Shown in pieces: positions 12,501 through 23,421 of a DNA stretch of 64,000 nt; within the stretch, counting starts at the first letter, position 1; every line of letters starts with the position of its first letter. This DNA comes from Casuarina equisetifolia (lineage: Eukaryota; Streptophyta; Magnoliopsida; Fagales; Casuarinaceae). The translations under genes were made by a program, and so were the position numbers. The DNA lies in the NCBI GenBank assembly GCA_028551475.1, contig CM052356.1, positions 17,449,884 through 17,513,883 of the forward strand. Reading direction: 5' to 3'. The notes under the pieces were generated by a model that worked only from the letters and a program-made list of their open reading frames with translations, ran no database searches and was not told the origin of the DNA.

Positions 12501-12591
12501 GTTTAACTAAATAATCAAATGAAATTTAAGAGAATAAAAACAAAATACAGAATGCTATACAGAAACTTGTATATGTTTGATATTCTTTTTT
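9528..12591. other. Intergenic region downstream of the ERF gene
   Basis: No supported gene. Small features: a short direct repeat CCCAAGTAAAAGTATG at 10104-10119 and 10128-10143, and a perfect palindrome TTAGTAATTACTAA at 11554-11567. The overlapping frames at 11892-12330 are in several phases and show no family signature. Confidence 0.5.
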
Positions 12592-12616
12592 TGTTTTTGT
12601 TTTTGTTTTTGTTTTT
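12592..12616 (+). repeat. GTTTTT microsatellite
   Basis: About four units of GTTTTT. It lies just outside the presumed LTR of the copia remnant at 12620-15264. Confidence 0.85.
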
Positions 12617-12904
12617 AATTGGTGTATGTAGAATTTAGTGAAAATTGTTTCTCAATTCAATCCATATTTGTATGTCTTTAGACTCAAGGGTCACAAATTG
12701 GAGGAGGATTGAATCCATTATCACAAGAGCAAAAGATACAATGTGTTAGATCTATACAATTACAACATAAATAACCAATGAATAAGAGGATACAAAAATA
12801 AAATCACGAATCATCCTAATGAACTTTGGACAAAAGTAATAAATGTACATAACATTTGTCCAATGCATAAAATCATACTCCATAATGTTATCATTTTCTT
12901 AACA

Positions 12905-13195
12905 TTTCCTCCCAAGTTAGTGCTTTGTAGTAGTCAACCATTCCTAGCACGCTAAGTAGAAAATAAGATTGTTAAATCCTCAAAGTTTTAATCAAGAGGT
13001 CTACAAGTTGCTTTTTAGTTGAAAAATGGGTTGTTTTGATAATGATAATCTTTTTCTCAATGAAATGATAATCAATTTCAAATGCTTGCTTTTTTCATTT
13101 ATAATAGGATTAGTAGCAATTCTTCATAGTTGATTTATTATCACAAAAAAAGGCAACTAGGCCTTAAGAACTTAACTTATAAATCATCCAATAAC
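12905..13195 (-). pseudogene. Copia-3 RNase H C-terminal remnant
   Basis: The minus strand reads CDNKST, then IDYHFIEKK and QLVDLLIKTL, the usual end of copia RNase H, closely followed by a purine tract and the LTR. It was separated from the rest of pol by the solo LTR at 13196-14510. Confidence 0.7.
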
Positions 13196-14510
13196 TGATA
13201 ACTCTATTTTTTATAGAGTTATTTTAACTATTTTTTAGGCAATAAATAATACAATGTTTATGAGAAAATATTTGAACTCATCTTATTTATTTGAATTTGT
13301 CTTGTTTTTGTAGCACAAGGAGAAAAATGATGAACATGGAGAACCTGATGCTTATTGTGTGGCAAAATTGTAATATCAAGATCAAGAAAGTCAAGATGGG
13401 CTTAGGCTTTGGATAATTGTTATTAGATTTTCTATTGTTATTGGATTTTCTATTTAAATAGAAACCCAGTCATGTTAGGAATTCAAGTCTCAATTAATTT
13501 AGGAGTTCAAAACCCAATTGTTTTAGGTCTCTAAAACTCAATTGTTTTAGGTTTCTAAAACCCAATTGTTTTAGGTCTCTAAAACCCAATTGTTTTAGGT
13601 CTCTAAAACCTAATTCTACTAGGATAGGAGATATGTCTAAACCTAAACCCTATTTAAGAGAAGAGAAGAGGCAAAAGAATGGGAGGAGGAAATTGAGCAC
13701 AACCCAAGAAAGAAGCCAAGAATTCAAAGTTTTCTTGAAGAGAAGACAAAAAGGGTGACAGACTTCTTGTTCTTAGATTCAAGATACCTTCTTTATTTCT
13801 TATTATCATTCTTCCTCATTATTTCTTTATGTTTTAGTTTATTTTTGTTAGAGCTACGATGTAACCTAATTATGATGGTATGAATCTTATGATTATTATG
13901 TTTTGCAAGATATTTTATTTATGTGAAGTTACATATTACGGAGTTTAATGCTTTTAGGTGATTAGCTACCACTTAGATGACTTGATTTGCATGTTAAAGA
14001 TCGACAGGAAATAGCATGCAGTTGCTTCTTGTAATATGTAACCATAAATTAAATATGAATAGACATATACCATATTGTTTGTGTGGCTTTTGGTGTAAAC
14101 TGAGAATATTCATAGATCATAATGCATTTGGTTTGTTTCAATTCACATATAGAGATATAGTGAATTAATGAACTAAGTAGGTTTGCTATATCTAGACATA
14201 GGATAGTAAATAAATTAGGAAATTCCGCCATCACATAGATATTATCTCTCTTACAAGCATAAATAATCAATATTAGTACCTAGTAATTATGGTGAAGTCA
14301 TATGCTCTAACATATTTCTTTTATTAAGTTTTCTTAGACTTAGTTAGTTAATCTATCATCCATCAATTTGGTTTGCTAGATAAATTCTAGGAGTTATTCA
14401 CCGTTAGTAATTAGTTGGTCTAGTAATCACCAATCTCTGTGGGACGATATCTTTCTTATCATTATATTACTTGTTCGACATGTTCACTTGCATTTAGATT
14501 TCACCGAACA
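13196..14510 (+). mobile_element. Solo LTR, family A, copy a
   Basis: It starts TGATAACTCTATTTT and ends CACCGAACA (TG...CA), length 1315 bp. It is flanked on both sides by the 5-bp target duplication ATAAC (13191-13195 and 14511-14515). Near the start is a hairpin (CTCTAT...ATAGAG), and near 13650 a CCTATTTAAGAG promoter-like motif. No internal region is attached, so it arose by recombination between two LTRs. It splits copia-3. Superfamily unknown, since no coding part is present in the window. Confidence 0.92.
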
Positions 14511-14515
14511 ATAAC

Positions 14516-15264
14516 CCTAATAGCCAAATAATCACACACAAAGTAAAAGTCATGGCTATATATTCTTCTTTAATGGAAGATCTAGAAACAATATCTTGTT
14601 TCTTGCATTTTTATGGAATCAAAGACTCCCTTAGTTTAACAAAAAGACATGTAACAAATCTTTTATTCATCTTGAATCTTTGATAGTTAGAATTACAAAA
14701 TGGATGTAAGTTAAGTCTATTGTTTGTCTTCATCATAAGATCCATATAAGGAGATTTCTTAATGCACTTGAAAACTCTAAAAGTGTCTTTATGAGCCTAA
14801 GTGTATGCATGAATTGGCTCAAAATTTGCAATACATAGCTTATGATAGGCGTAGTCAAAGTAAGATAGATTAATCTCCCAATCAATTATTGGAACCTTGT
14901 AATATTTTTGAGTTGAGGATCTTCATTCTCTTTGTTTTTATCAATGTTTACATCGCGATACCTTCAAAGTATTATTGTCAAAGTCTTTTACCATGGGGTC
15001 TTTGGCGTATAACCATAGAATCCAAACTCCAAGATGAGTTTTAAGTCATACTTCCTTTAGTTCAAGACAATATTAGACTTAGATCTAGCAAACTTAATGC
15101 CAAGTAGATACTTTATAGTACTAAGAATTTTCATTTAATACTTGGTGTGTAAGTAGTTCTTGAACTTTAAAATAAATGGCTAATTCCCTTATGATGATAA
15201 TATCATTAACACAATTGAATACAATCATAATGCCTTTCCCACTTTGCTTGATGAAGAAGGAGAG
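14516..15264 (-). pseudogene. Copia-3 reverse transcriptase and RNase H remnant
   Basis: Minus-strand translation in shifting frames gives a VNDIIII stretch around 15232-15184 where the RT active site (YVDD in working copies) should be; the first aspartate is replaced by asparagine. Further on come the conserved RT-to-RNase H linker and a SRSS..EEY RNase H motif near 14600. Many stops are present. The continuation lies beyond the solo LTR, at 13190-12905, where the DYHFIEKK block of the RNase H tail is readable. Confidence 0.7.
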
Positions 15265-15860
15265 TGTTAAGATAAGTATACTAATATTTTTGATAATGAG
15301 TGATCATATTATTATCTCCTTGATTATGTGCATTAGCTAAATAATATTCCTCGGGGTGCTAAAGTTACATCTTCATACAAATATTACTATCTTTAATCAT
15401 GGAAATACTGAAGTTTTGTTCTAATGACCTTTGAATTTATTTAAAATGGACGCTATACTTTGATGAGCTTGTCTTATAATGTTCAGATCTAATAAGGCTT
15501 AAAAAGGAAGCTTGGAATGAGTGCAAAAGACTTCCATATTTTCGAAGCTAAACTAAAAGAGGAGCAAGCCTATGCAAAAGAGGCCAGTCCGTGTACAAGC
15601 TCAAAAGGGATGCAAAAGGAAGGGTTAGCCCGTGAAGCAAGCCCAGCTGAAGAGATCCTGTGCATGCAGATGGCAGATCATATGGGTGAAAACGTGGTTG
15701 ATGAACTTCAAATAGATTATGGCACTTTTCCCACGTGAGAAGCTAGTGACGCGAGAACGAGCTGCCTAGAAAAGAAGGAATGGCTTTCCTTTCTCCCCTC
15801 CCATGATGAAAAACCTAAGAGAAGGACAACATTCTAAAATCTGACCGTTCTAAGCTCCCA
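15265..15860 (+). repeat. 5' LTR of the LARD element
   Basis: About 596 bp, TGTTAAG to CCA; the exact last bases are uncertain because the two LTRs differ by a small indel at the end. It cuts copia-3 at 15264. Confidence 0.75.
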
Positions 15861-15921
15861 GAGGATGATGAAATCCTACAATCCATCAAACTAGGTTTAG
15901 AATACTAGAGAGATCCTAGAA

Positions 15922-16468
15922 ATGGTAGCCATTATGGAATATGGCAAACCTCCCTTCTTTGATGGAACCAACTTTGAGCTATGGAAGAACTTAATGAGGA
16001 CCTTCATGATAAGATTTGAGATTGAAGCTTGGATCTCTCTAGTATTCTAAACCTTACCACAAGAAGATGAAGAAAATTGGATAGAAAAAGAAGCCCAAGA
16101 TATACATAGAAACTGTAGAACCATGCATATGCTATATTGTACTATTAGTGAAGATATTATTGTACAATATCTACATGCGAAACTGCTTATCAGATTTGGA
16201 AGAAACTGGAGGTTCTATATTCTATCAATAATACTATTTTTGAGTTTTCTAACCTGTCTGTGGGGAGTAGAAGAAAATACATGTGGAGGAGGCTAGCGCT
16301 AAAACTGACACAAAAGGAAAGAAATCTACCCTACCCCTTATGCTACGTGATCCATGGGGAATTTTACATCAAAAAGGAAAAGAAAAGCATTCTCATCAAA
16401 GAAGCAACCACAAGAGTAAGTTTAAGATGGTAGGAATAAAGAGCAACAAGTTTATTGACTATTTCTGA
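15922..16468 (+). pseudogene. Copia-type gag remnant
   Basis: From ATG 15922 the frame reads a YGKPPFFDGTNFELWK stretch, the hallmark N-terminus of plant copia Gag (DUF4219/UBN2 class), which packages element RNA. A stop follows after about 40 residues. A second open piece, 16283-16468, is lysine-rich (KGKEKHSHQRSNHKS), like the basic region near Gag zinc knuckles, but no intact CCHC knuckle is visible. Downstream the sequence becomes non-coding. Confidence 0.65.
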
Positions 16469-19400
16469 ACATGTTGCTCCTGTTTGAAAAAGGACTTTTA
16501 TTTACTTTCAAAATATTTTTGGTAACAGCATTCAAACATTGTTTTTAAGCATACAAACTGCATTGTCTTAGAAAAACTCAAGGGATACCATTTTTAAAAT
16601 ACTCTTGTACTTTTAAATTTTGAATTTACTTCACGATTAATCCCTCGAAGAAATAACCCTATTGAATAGCATACACTTTCATATCGAAACTCCTTAAAGG
16701 GTTGAGTTGGTCATAACTCTTAAACCACATTTTCTCTGAAAATTAATACAGAAACAAGAAGAAGGGCCGAGATTCTTTAAGAAAGGAAATGTTCTGTTAA
16801 AAGGGGAACCAGAAATTTTAAATTCTCAACTAGTGTTTTTAAAGTATCAAAATATGATTTGAGGATGAATCGATTACTCCTTAAAACTCTGGAAGTATCA
16901 ATAATGCACCAAAACATCCTCAAAATGTTTTTTCTGGAAAACTCGGCCACAATATTTTTAGTCCCTATTCTTTTAATAGAAAAATACCAATCTCAATGTT
17001 TTTGAAAAAGAAAAAGGTTTCGTTTATTGTGGTACATGATGTTAAAATGACAGCTCAACATAATAATGTTGGTCGAATAAATACAAAATCTTTTGGCGCA
17101 ATACGAAAGAGGGAGTTTTTTCACAAAAATCTGCATCACTTAGTTTTATGCATCAATTTTGAAAGCTTTACTTTGATCTCTCAAAATATAAAACCTTTTC
17201 TGCCTATTGGTATAAGAATCAAATGACCTGTTAGTCAGCGATGTCCTTGCTAAAAGTGTATGTTACTCTTTCTTAAGTTGAATAATTATGCATCATTTGA
17301 GGAGTAACGAAATCTGAATTTACCAAGGTTAATAATGCAAAATTACAGGTATGTGATATCTTCTTGATGAATCTGCATTAAAACATATCTCATATTTTGG
17401 TGACATTTCCAGGAGACTTTTTCAAACCGTGGTTCCAAAACTACGTCCCCCATAAATGCTTATTCCTCAAAAGGAAATATTTCTAGAAAGTTATAAGTTC
17501 ATTCTTACCCTTGTTTTTGCGAAAATCATGGTTTATCCTAAAGAAAAATTTTTCCGGTTCATATCATCAAGTCAAAAAATTTTCTAAATCTCAAAGCTGA
17601 TTTAGAAATCCACTGATTCAGTTCGGGAGTAAAAAAATCTTCGCATCTCTGGAAGAAACAATTTTTCAAAAAAATTACAACCAAGAGATTGTTTTTTTGT
17701 TTTTTATGCCCACCGTGACTCTCTTTGTGAAAATGTTGTGCTTAAATTCTTTGATTGTTTACAACAGTTTTCTCAGGAAACGTTTAAAATCATACTTTTG
17801 TGGAGCATTTATTCCTGACATGATCTAGAATAGAAAAATGTAGTGTTAAAATGTGGTAACTCCTCCATTTAGAAACTAAACATATGACATAATCTAAGGG
17901 GGAGCTGTAATCATTGATGTATCTTTGTCACCATACTGAATTGTGTTCATTACTCATATGCTATAATATATATGTACATCTTCAAAGTTTGAAAACTGAC
18001 TCTTTGATCCAAATATGGAAAACTCTTTTTTCTAAACATTGGGTTTATATGACATAAGCCATTCAATTATTGGATGGACCTCGGATTAAACTGTTTTTAT
18101 TTATTTATTTATTTAATAATGAATGATGCAATTATGTATTAGCTTTTAATATGATATCATATAGTTAAATCATATTATACTTACATGTACTATTATTACA
18201 ACATCTTTGTGGCAGCATGATAAGAAAGGGCTGAATACTTTTTAATCACATTAATGAAGTCTTGAACCATATCGAGACTCTCTGCAGCATCATGATATCT
18301 ATGTTCAAAACTATATTTTCATTCTTACTTACCAATATCTTTAGAAAAGCCCCTTGAATATCATGCAAACCTGATATGTGCTTAAATGATAAATCTTTAA
18401 AACTGGTTATCTGCATAAATATCTGCTGCATCTTCATTTGTAAAGTTTTGATCATACATATAAATACTTTTTGTAAAAATAACGTTTGAATGACGTCCAT
18501 TTCAACTTAGCCCTCAATTTATCAATACAGATATTGGAAAAAAATTTTCTGATCTTAACTCAGCCACACTTATTTTTAGAAAAATCCTGTGCCTAAACAC
18601 TCATTTTGTCCTTTTAATAAAGAAAAGTTTCTCATTGAAAGTCTGGTGTGACTATAGAAATGAGACTTCTTGATTGAGAGGACTGTTCTTAGAAAAACAT
18701 ATTCTTGTTCAAAGGCACTAAATATTTTCTTATACTGACTGTTGTGCATCAAAATATCTCTTCAACTCAAAGAACCAAAATTTTTGAAATCTTTTTTTTT
18801 TTTTTTGTTGTGATATCAAATGCTCAAGCTTTCTCAAAAGTCTCAAAAACTGGTTCTTGAATAATTTACTAGCTGTGTCCTAGTACTAACAGACATGGTC
18901 ATAATTCTTACTGCACTTTCATAATTTAAAATGAGTGCATACTTCCTTAAGCTTATTTCCACTCATAGGATTTCGAGAATTATGCATAATACCCTCAAGG
19001 CACTAAATTGTCCACTCTCGACTTTATGAAGGGTATGATCATTATTCATCCAACACGCTGCATTTATATTTTTTGCATATTAGTGTTGGAAAGCTATTGG
19101 GATTACTGCACTGATCAGCTAGTTATTTATATTCAAAAGATGGTTTTCTGATCAACTTATAAAACTAGGTCTCACTATTTCTAGATTTTTTTTTAAAAGA
19201 AAAAACTTTATAAAAGCATTGAACTCAAGATTCATCGTTTTTCTTTTAATCCCCAAAGTTCAAGATTTTATTTTTAATGTTAGGGAGTTCATAGACTGTT
19301 GACATGATGATTACTAAAAGGTAGCTTCATATTGCTATTGTGATTTACAAAACTGCAGTGAAGAAAGTCCCAAGTACCTTAATAGATGAAGTCTCTTACA

Positions 19401-21077
19401 AGGAAATCAGACTATTTAAAAGCAAGACTGGCCACTTTCAAAAACTCTTAAAACTCACACTGGCCAGCAAAGTTTTTTTAACCTATTTGAAAGATAACTC
19501 TAAATCAACTTTTTGTTTTTTTTAACAAAAAAACTAAATAGAGCATCATAATTGGTGTGTATATTTGCCTCTCTCTACTTTCTTTATTTTGCATACCTAT
19601 AGGGGGGGAGTAATTACAAAGCAGTAGCTAAACCTTCAGGGAAAGTATATATCATTTTATGCGCTCGTAATTGATGTTATCTTCTTGATGATGAGTACCT
19701 TAATCTCCTTGGAGAATTTGTGATGCATGTACCCTTTACTGCTGTGCATATGTTTTTGCTGCGTACGCTATGAGAAAAACTTTTGCAGTGGATTCTTAGT
19801 TAAAACATTTTTTTTTTTTTACCCCAAATCCATCTTTTTTTTTTTTGGAGAGACTGGTCGTCTTTACAAACTTTTCAAACCAACTGACCAGTAAATTCTG
19901 TTAAACAAAACTTGTGAGGCTCCTTTACAATCATTTTTTTCGAAGCCTCTCGTGTTCCCCTCCTAAAAGCGTTTACCAAAAATTAAGGGGGAGTTCACAT
20001 AGCTCCTAGTGTACACACCTCATCTTTCCTATATATGGCTCTAGTTAAAAGGGAATTCATTCAAAAGTTGACAGACATCTTCACTCTTTCTTTTCAAGTT
20101 TTCACTTTGCACCCATACTTGAATGTTTTCAAGCAGCTGTATCTTGATCTAAATGCTTGATCTACTAATATTTTTGATAATTTAACCCCACCTATTAGCT
20201 AGTATTTTCCATACATATATTCTTTTTCTTAATCTTGCACCAGGAAGAGTCTAACACTTGCTCAAAGAAGAGACCCAACCATTTAGATGGTTCACTAGGT
20301 ACAAATTTTCGGTTCTCCTCCTTACAACACCAACCAGGTACTATCCTTCCTGCACTTATCTTTTATACTTGGAAGGAAGTACTTTAGTTACTGGTACTAG
20401 GATAACTCTCCATAGGCTTATAGTATTTATCTATTGTGCATATCTGTTGCTCATTCGATGCTTAATCACTATTGCATTGACTGTGGTTCCTTATTTGAAA
20501 TATGTTGCGTACTCATTGTCTCTACTCATTGAACTCTCTGCTCTGATATGTGTTATGCTAGCAGCACATTTATCCTTATATCACCTGTGATTCCTTTCAA
20601 TACGTGTTTTTTGTTGAATGCTTAATCTTTCATAACATATTAGTATGCACACCATAACGAGGAGTTACCTTATATGTCATATTTGTTGTGCCACTTCATG
20701 TCATTACATACTTGAATCCTAATCTACCACATGCTGTATATCCTTTCTTGTATATCTCTTAAGTTGGTAGTATTCCTATGGAATGACATCTATTGCTTAT
20801 ACTTATGTGCTGCATAAAATCCCTTTTGATCTTGGCTCATCTTTTCTTTATGAACCTTATAAGCCATCCAAGCTCATGTGCCTTATTATTAGAGAGATTT
20901 ATCCTTTTTCTTTGTTGATAATGAAAAAGGGAGAGAGATTTGGATATGGATGTAGTTTTAAAAGTTACTAAATTTTCAACCCCAAAAAGAAGAGATACCT
21001 CTTAAATAAAAAAGGGGAGAGATGTTGTTATATGTTCCTATGACTTTGTGTTTACCATAAACAAAAAAGAGAGAGAT
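16469..21077 (+). other. Long non-coding interior of the LARD element
   Basis: About 4.6 kb, AT-rich, with stops in all frames. It holds scattered purine tracts but no recognised protein. A 110-codon hydrophobic frame (20258-20590) has no ATG near its start. The part from 19212 is repeated in inverted orientation at 51054-53384. Confidence 0.6.
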
Positions 21078-21658
21078 TGTTAAGATAAGCATAATAATAT
21101 TTTTTCTGATAAGTGATATATGATTATGTCCATGATTATGTGTATTAAATAAATAATATTCCTCTTGGTGTGGATGTTTATATTTTCATAGGAATATTAC
21201 TATCTTTAATCATGGAAATACTAAAATTTTGTTCTAATGACTTTTTGATCTATTTAAAATGGATCCTATACTTTGATGAACTTGTCTTATAATGTTTAGA
21301 TCTAATAAGGCCAAAAAGGAAGCTTGGATTAAAGTGCCAAAGACCTACATATCTTGAAGTTGAACTAAAAAAGGAGTAAGCCTATGCAAAAGAGGCCAAT
21401 CCATGTACAAGCTCAAAAAGGAAGCAAAAGGAAAGGTTAGCATGTGAAGGAAGCTCAGCTAAAAAAAGCCTATGCATGAAGGTTAGATGGCAAATCATAT
21501 AGGAGAAAATGTGGTTGATGAGCTTCAAATAGATGATGGTGCTTTTCCCATGTGAGAAGCTAGTGACATAACAATAAAAGGAATAGCTTTACTTTCTCCC
21601 CTCCCATGATGAAAAACCTATAAGAAGGACATCATTCTAAAATCCAACCATTCTGCCA
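21078..21658 (+). repeat. 3' LTR of the LARD element
   Basis: 581 bp, starting TGTTAAGATAAGC straight after a purine tract and ending TTCTGCCA. The junction with the following SIRE-type LTR (TTCTGCCAAGAT then TGTTGG) is preserved in the right arm at about 63098-63111, so both elements were side by side before the inverted duplication. Confidence 0.8.
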
Positions 21659-21662
21659 AGAT

Positions 21663-23084
21663 TGTTGGAAAAAGAGCATGTTCCATGAAAATGTGTTTTG
21701 ATGTGACAATATTTGTTAGTTATAAATGCTTTTCACATTTTGGTGTGCAAAATAAAAATATAGCATGTAAAAGATGTACAAATTATAATATAATCAATGA
21801 TATTATAAAGTAGTTAGGTTTCTACATTCTTAGATAAATTACTATTTTATCTAGGTTGCAAAAAGAAAATTATTAAATAAAGAGAAAATAGTCTTGCTTA
21901 CATAATGTTCTTAATATAAGAAAAATGATGATGTATTTTTTTTTTGTTGCAATGAAGTCAATGGTTAAGGGCTCATACAAACAACCTAAATTCATAAAGT
22001 CCAAAGGCATGCAATCCAAAAGTGTTATGTGACCCAACCTGAAACTAGAAGCCCAACAAGTGTGATATGTGCAACCTAAGTGTGGAATGCACAACCTGAA
22101 TGGAAGCATGACCCAAAACTTAAGTGATCCAAATTAATCAAGATTTAGGCCTACAAGACATAAGTGTGACTTAGAGACCCACATGACCTATCTCTTCAAC
22201 AAGTGACTTGATTCAAACAACAAGTTTTGTTTCAAGAAGCTATCTTCTCCATAATTGAAAAACACAATTCTAACAAGAAGAAAATTAGAAGAGAAATCAA
22301 GTGTCAGAACAACTAATTCTTGTAGAAAATGTGCAATTTTGTGATGATTAAGAGTTTGAATAGAAGCCATAGACTCAGAAAGATGGTACAACCCTACTCT
22401 TTTAACATGAAAAATTTTTTGCAATGTCAAGTTTGGCAGAAAACTTCAAATCAACTATTCTCTATATTATTTGATATAAAATCTCCACTTTACTATGTAA
22501 GAAGGGTTTTACAGGATTCTATTGAGAAAAGAAAAGAGAAACAAGATCAAATTGTGAAGCTTTAAGATTTTTATGAAGATCTTTGGTGAAACTGTTCATT
22601 GATCATAGTCTTTGTGATAAATCTTGTATATGTTCTTGTTTATATGCTGATTGAACTCTATTTACTATTCACATAGACTTAAGTGTTAATCTAAAACCCT
22701 AACTCCTCTATATTTTAGGGGTTTCATGATTAGGACTTTATTTGCTACTTGATATCTTTAGAAAGCCTTTTGTCTAGCAATATCCCACACAAACTAAATT
22801 CTTAAGGAATTTGCTTTGTATAAGGTTGAGAAAACCTTGGTTTGTTAGCATGTTTTATTGTAGTCCTTTTGTGAAAGGATTGTAAAAAGTGTAGGAGAAT
22901 GTTTTCTCTTGGTTAGTGAGTAAAGAAGTCTTTAATTGGTTGGATTGAAGGAAGAAGAGATTGGACATAGATGTGAAGGCCAAACCACCATGGTAAATCT
23001 TGTCTTTGTGTGTGTTATTTATTGATGCTCATTATCTCTAATTATAAAAAAAAATTTATACATTCATAAAATAAGAAAACCAAC
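21663..23084 (+). mobile_element. SIRE-type LTR inside a PMEI pseudogene
   Basis: It begins TGTTGGAAAAAGAGCATG, the same start as the LTRs at 44607-46089 and 40860-43887 (those lie on the minus strand). Shared blocks run through to about 23020. The far terminus expected for the family is not seen, and at about 23085 the sequence passes into PMEI pseudogene sequence. No internal retrotransposon region is attached, so it is a solo or 3'-truncated LTR. It replaces the 5' part of the upstream PMEI copy. Confidence 0.7.
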
Positions 23085-23235
23085 CCTCTCGTGGAGTTTT
23101 GGATAAGAGCGAGGTAGTGATATATGTTGTTATGATTGCATCTACTATTATATATATGTTTTAGGTATCCTTGAAGCCTCATGGTTTCTAAAGTCCATAT
23201 ATTTCTTTTATGGCCTTTACCGTGTCATTCTCTTT
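23085..23235 (+). pseudogene. PMEI pseudogene, 3' end only (left arm)
   Basis: From CTCTCGTGGAGTTTT onward this aligns with the last part of the intact PMEI gene (31134-31290): the CGTGGAGTTT block, a GAGCGAGGT stretch, TGATTGCATCTAC, and then the 3' UTR block CTTTTATGG. The left copy has an extra internal deletion compared with its mirror at 61527-61697. The 5' part of the gene is absent, replaced by an LTR, and copia-1 lies directly downstream. Confidence 0.75.
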
Positions 23236-23421
23236 TGTAATAAATTGAATACCAACAAGTGTGAAAGTAGACTTTATTCTATCTATAAAATATTAAGCCT
23301 ACTCTTATTGGCATTAGACCTATTCTATATAAGGAATACATATGAAGGTAATGAATGCGGGAAATATTAAAAAAAAAGTTACAAGGAATATTAAATAATC
23401 GCATAATTAATAAAGGCAACA
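23236..23421 (-). repeat. 3' LTR of copia-1 (left arm)
   Basis: 186 bp, bounded by TGTTGCC (minus strand) and TTTATTACA. It matches the 5' LTR at 28915-29120. Confidence 0.75.

Larger units (their letters stand above)
12620..15264 (-). mobile_element. Copia-3, 5'-truncated copia element
   Basis: Read on the minus strand, the order is reverse transcriptase (about 15264-14850), RNase H (14620-14516), solo LTR insertion, RNase H tail (13190-12905), purine tract (12905-12916) and an LTR starting TGTTAAG at 12904. The far LTR end is not clear (about 12620). The 5' half of the element, including gag, protease and integrase, is missing: at 15265 it is cut by the LTR of the next element. Stops and frameshifts are frequent, so it is dead. 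Confidence 0.75.
15265..21658 (+). mobile_element. Pol-less LTR element (LARD type)
   Basis: Direct LTRs at 15265-15860 and 21078-21658 both start TGTTAAGATAAG and end CCA. A purine tract (AAAAAAGAGAGAGA, about 21063-21076) abuts the 3' LTR. The 5.2 kb between them holds only a decayed gag N-terminus (15922-16468). I find no protease, integrase, reverse transcriptase or RNase H on either strand. Purine tracts of the AAGGGGGAG type recur at 17896-17904, 19601-19610 and 19985-19993, with further A/G runs from 20920 to 21077, a multi-PPT habit known from Sireviruses. This fits a large retrotransposon derivative of SIRE-related origin. No target duplication was found. The two LTRs differ at many sites, so it is old. 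Confidence 0.75.

Noticed and set aside
14049..14270. A 73-residue frame on the minus strand repeated in three places (also 34367-34588 and 42511-42732)
   Set aside because: All three lie at the same position inside family-A solo LTRs and are antisense to the LTR promoter. Similarity follows from repeat identity. No protein motif is seen, and copy b has lost the frame.
20258..20590. Hydrophobic 110-codon frame near the 3' end of the LARD element, as a possible env-like gene
   Set aside because: There is no ATG until near its end. The mirror copy (52034-52258 region) has a stop, and the differences I could read between the copies change the amino acid, so there is no sign of coding constraint.
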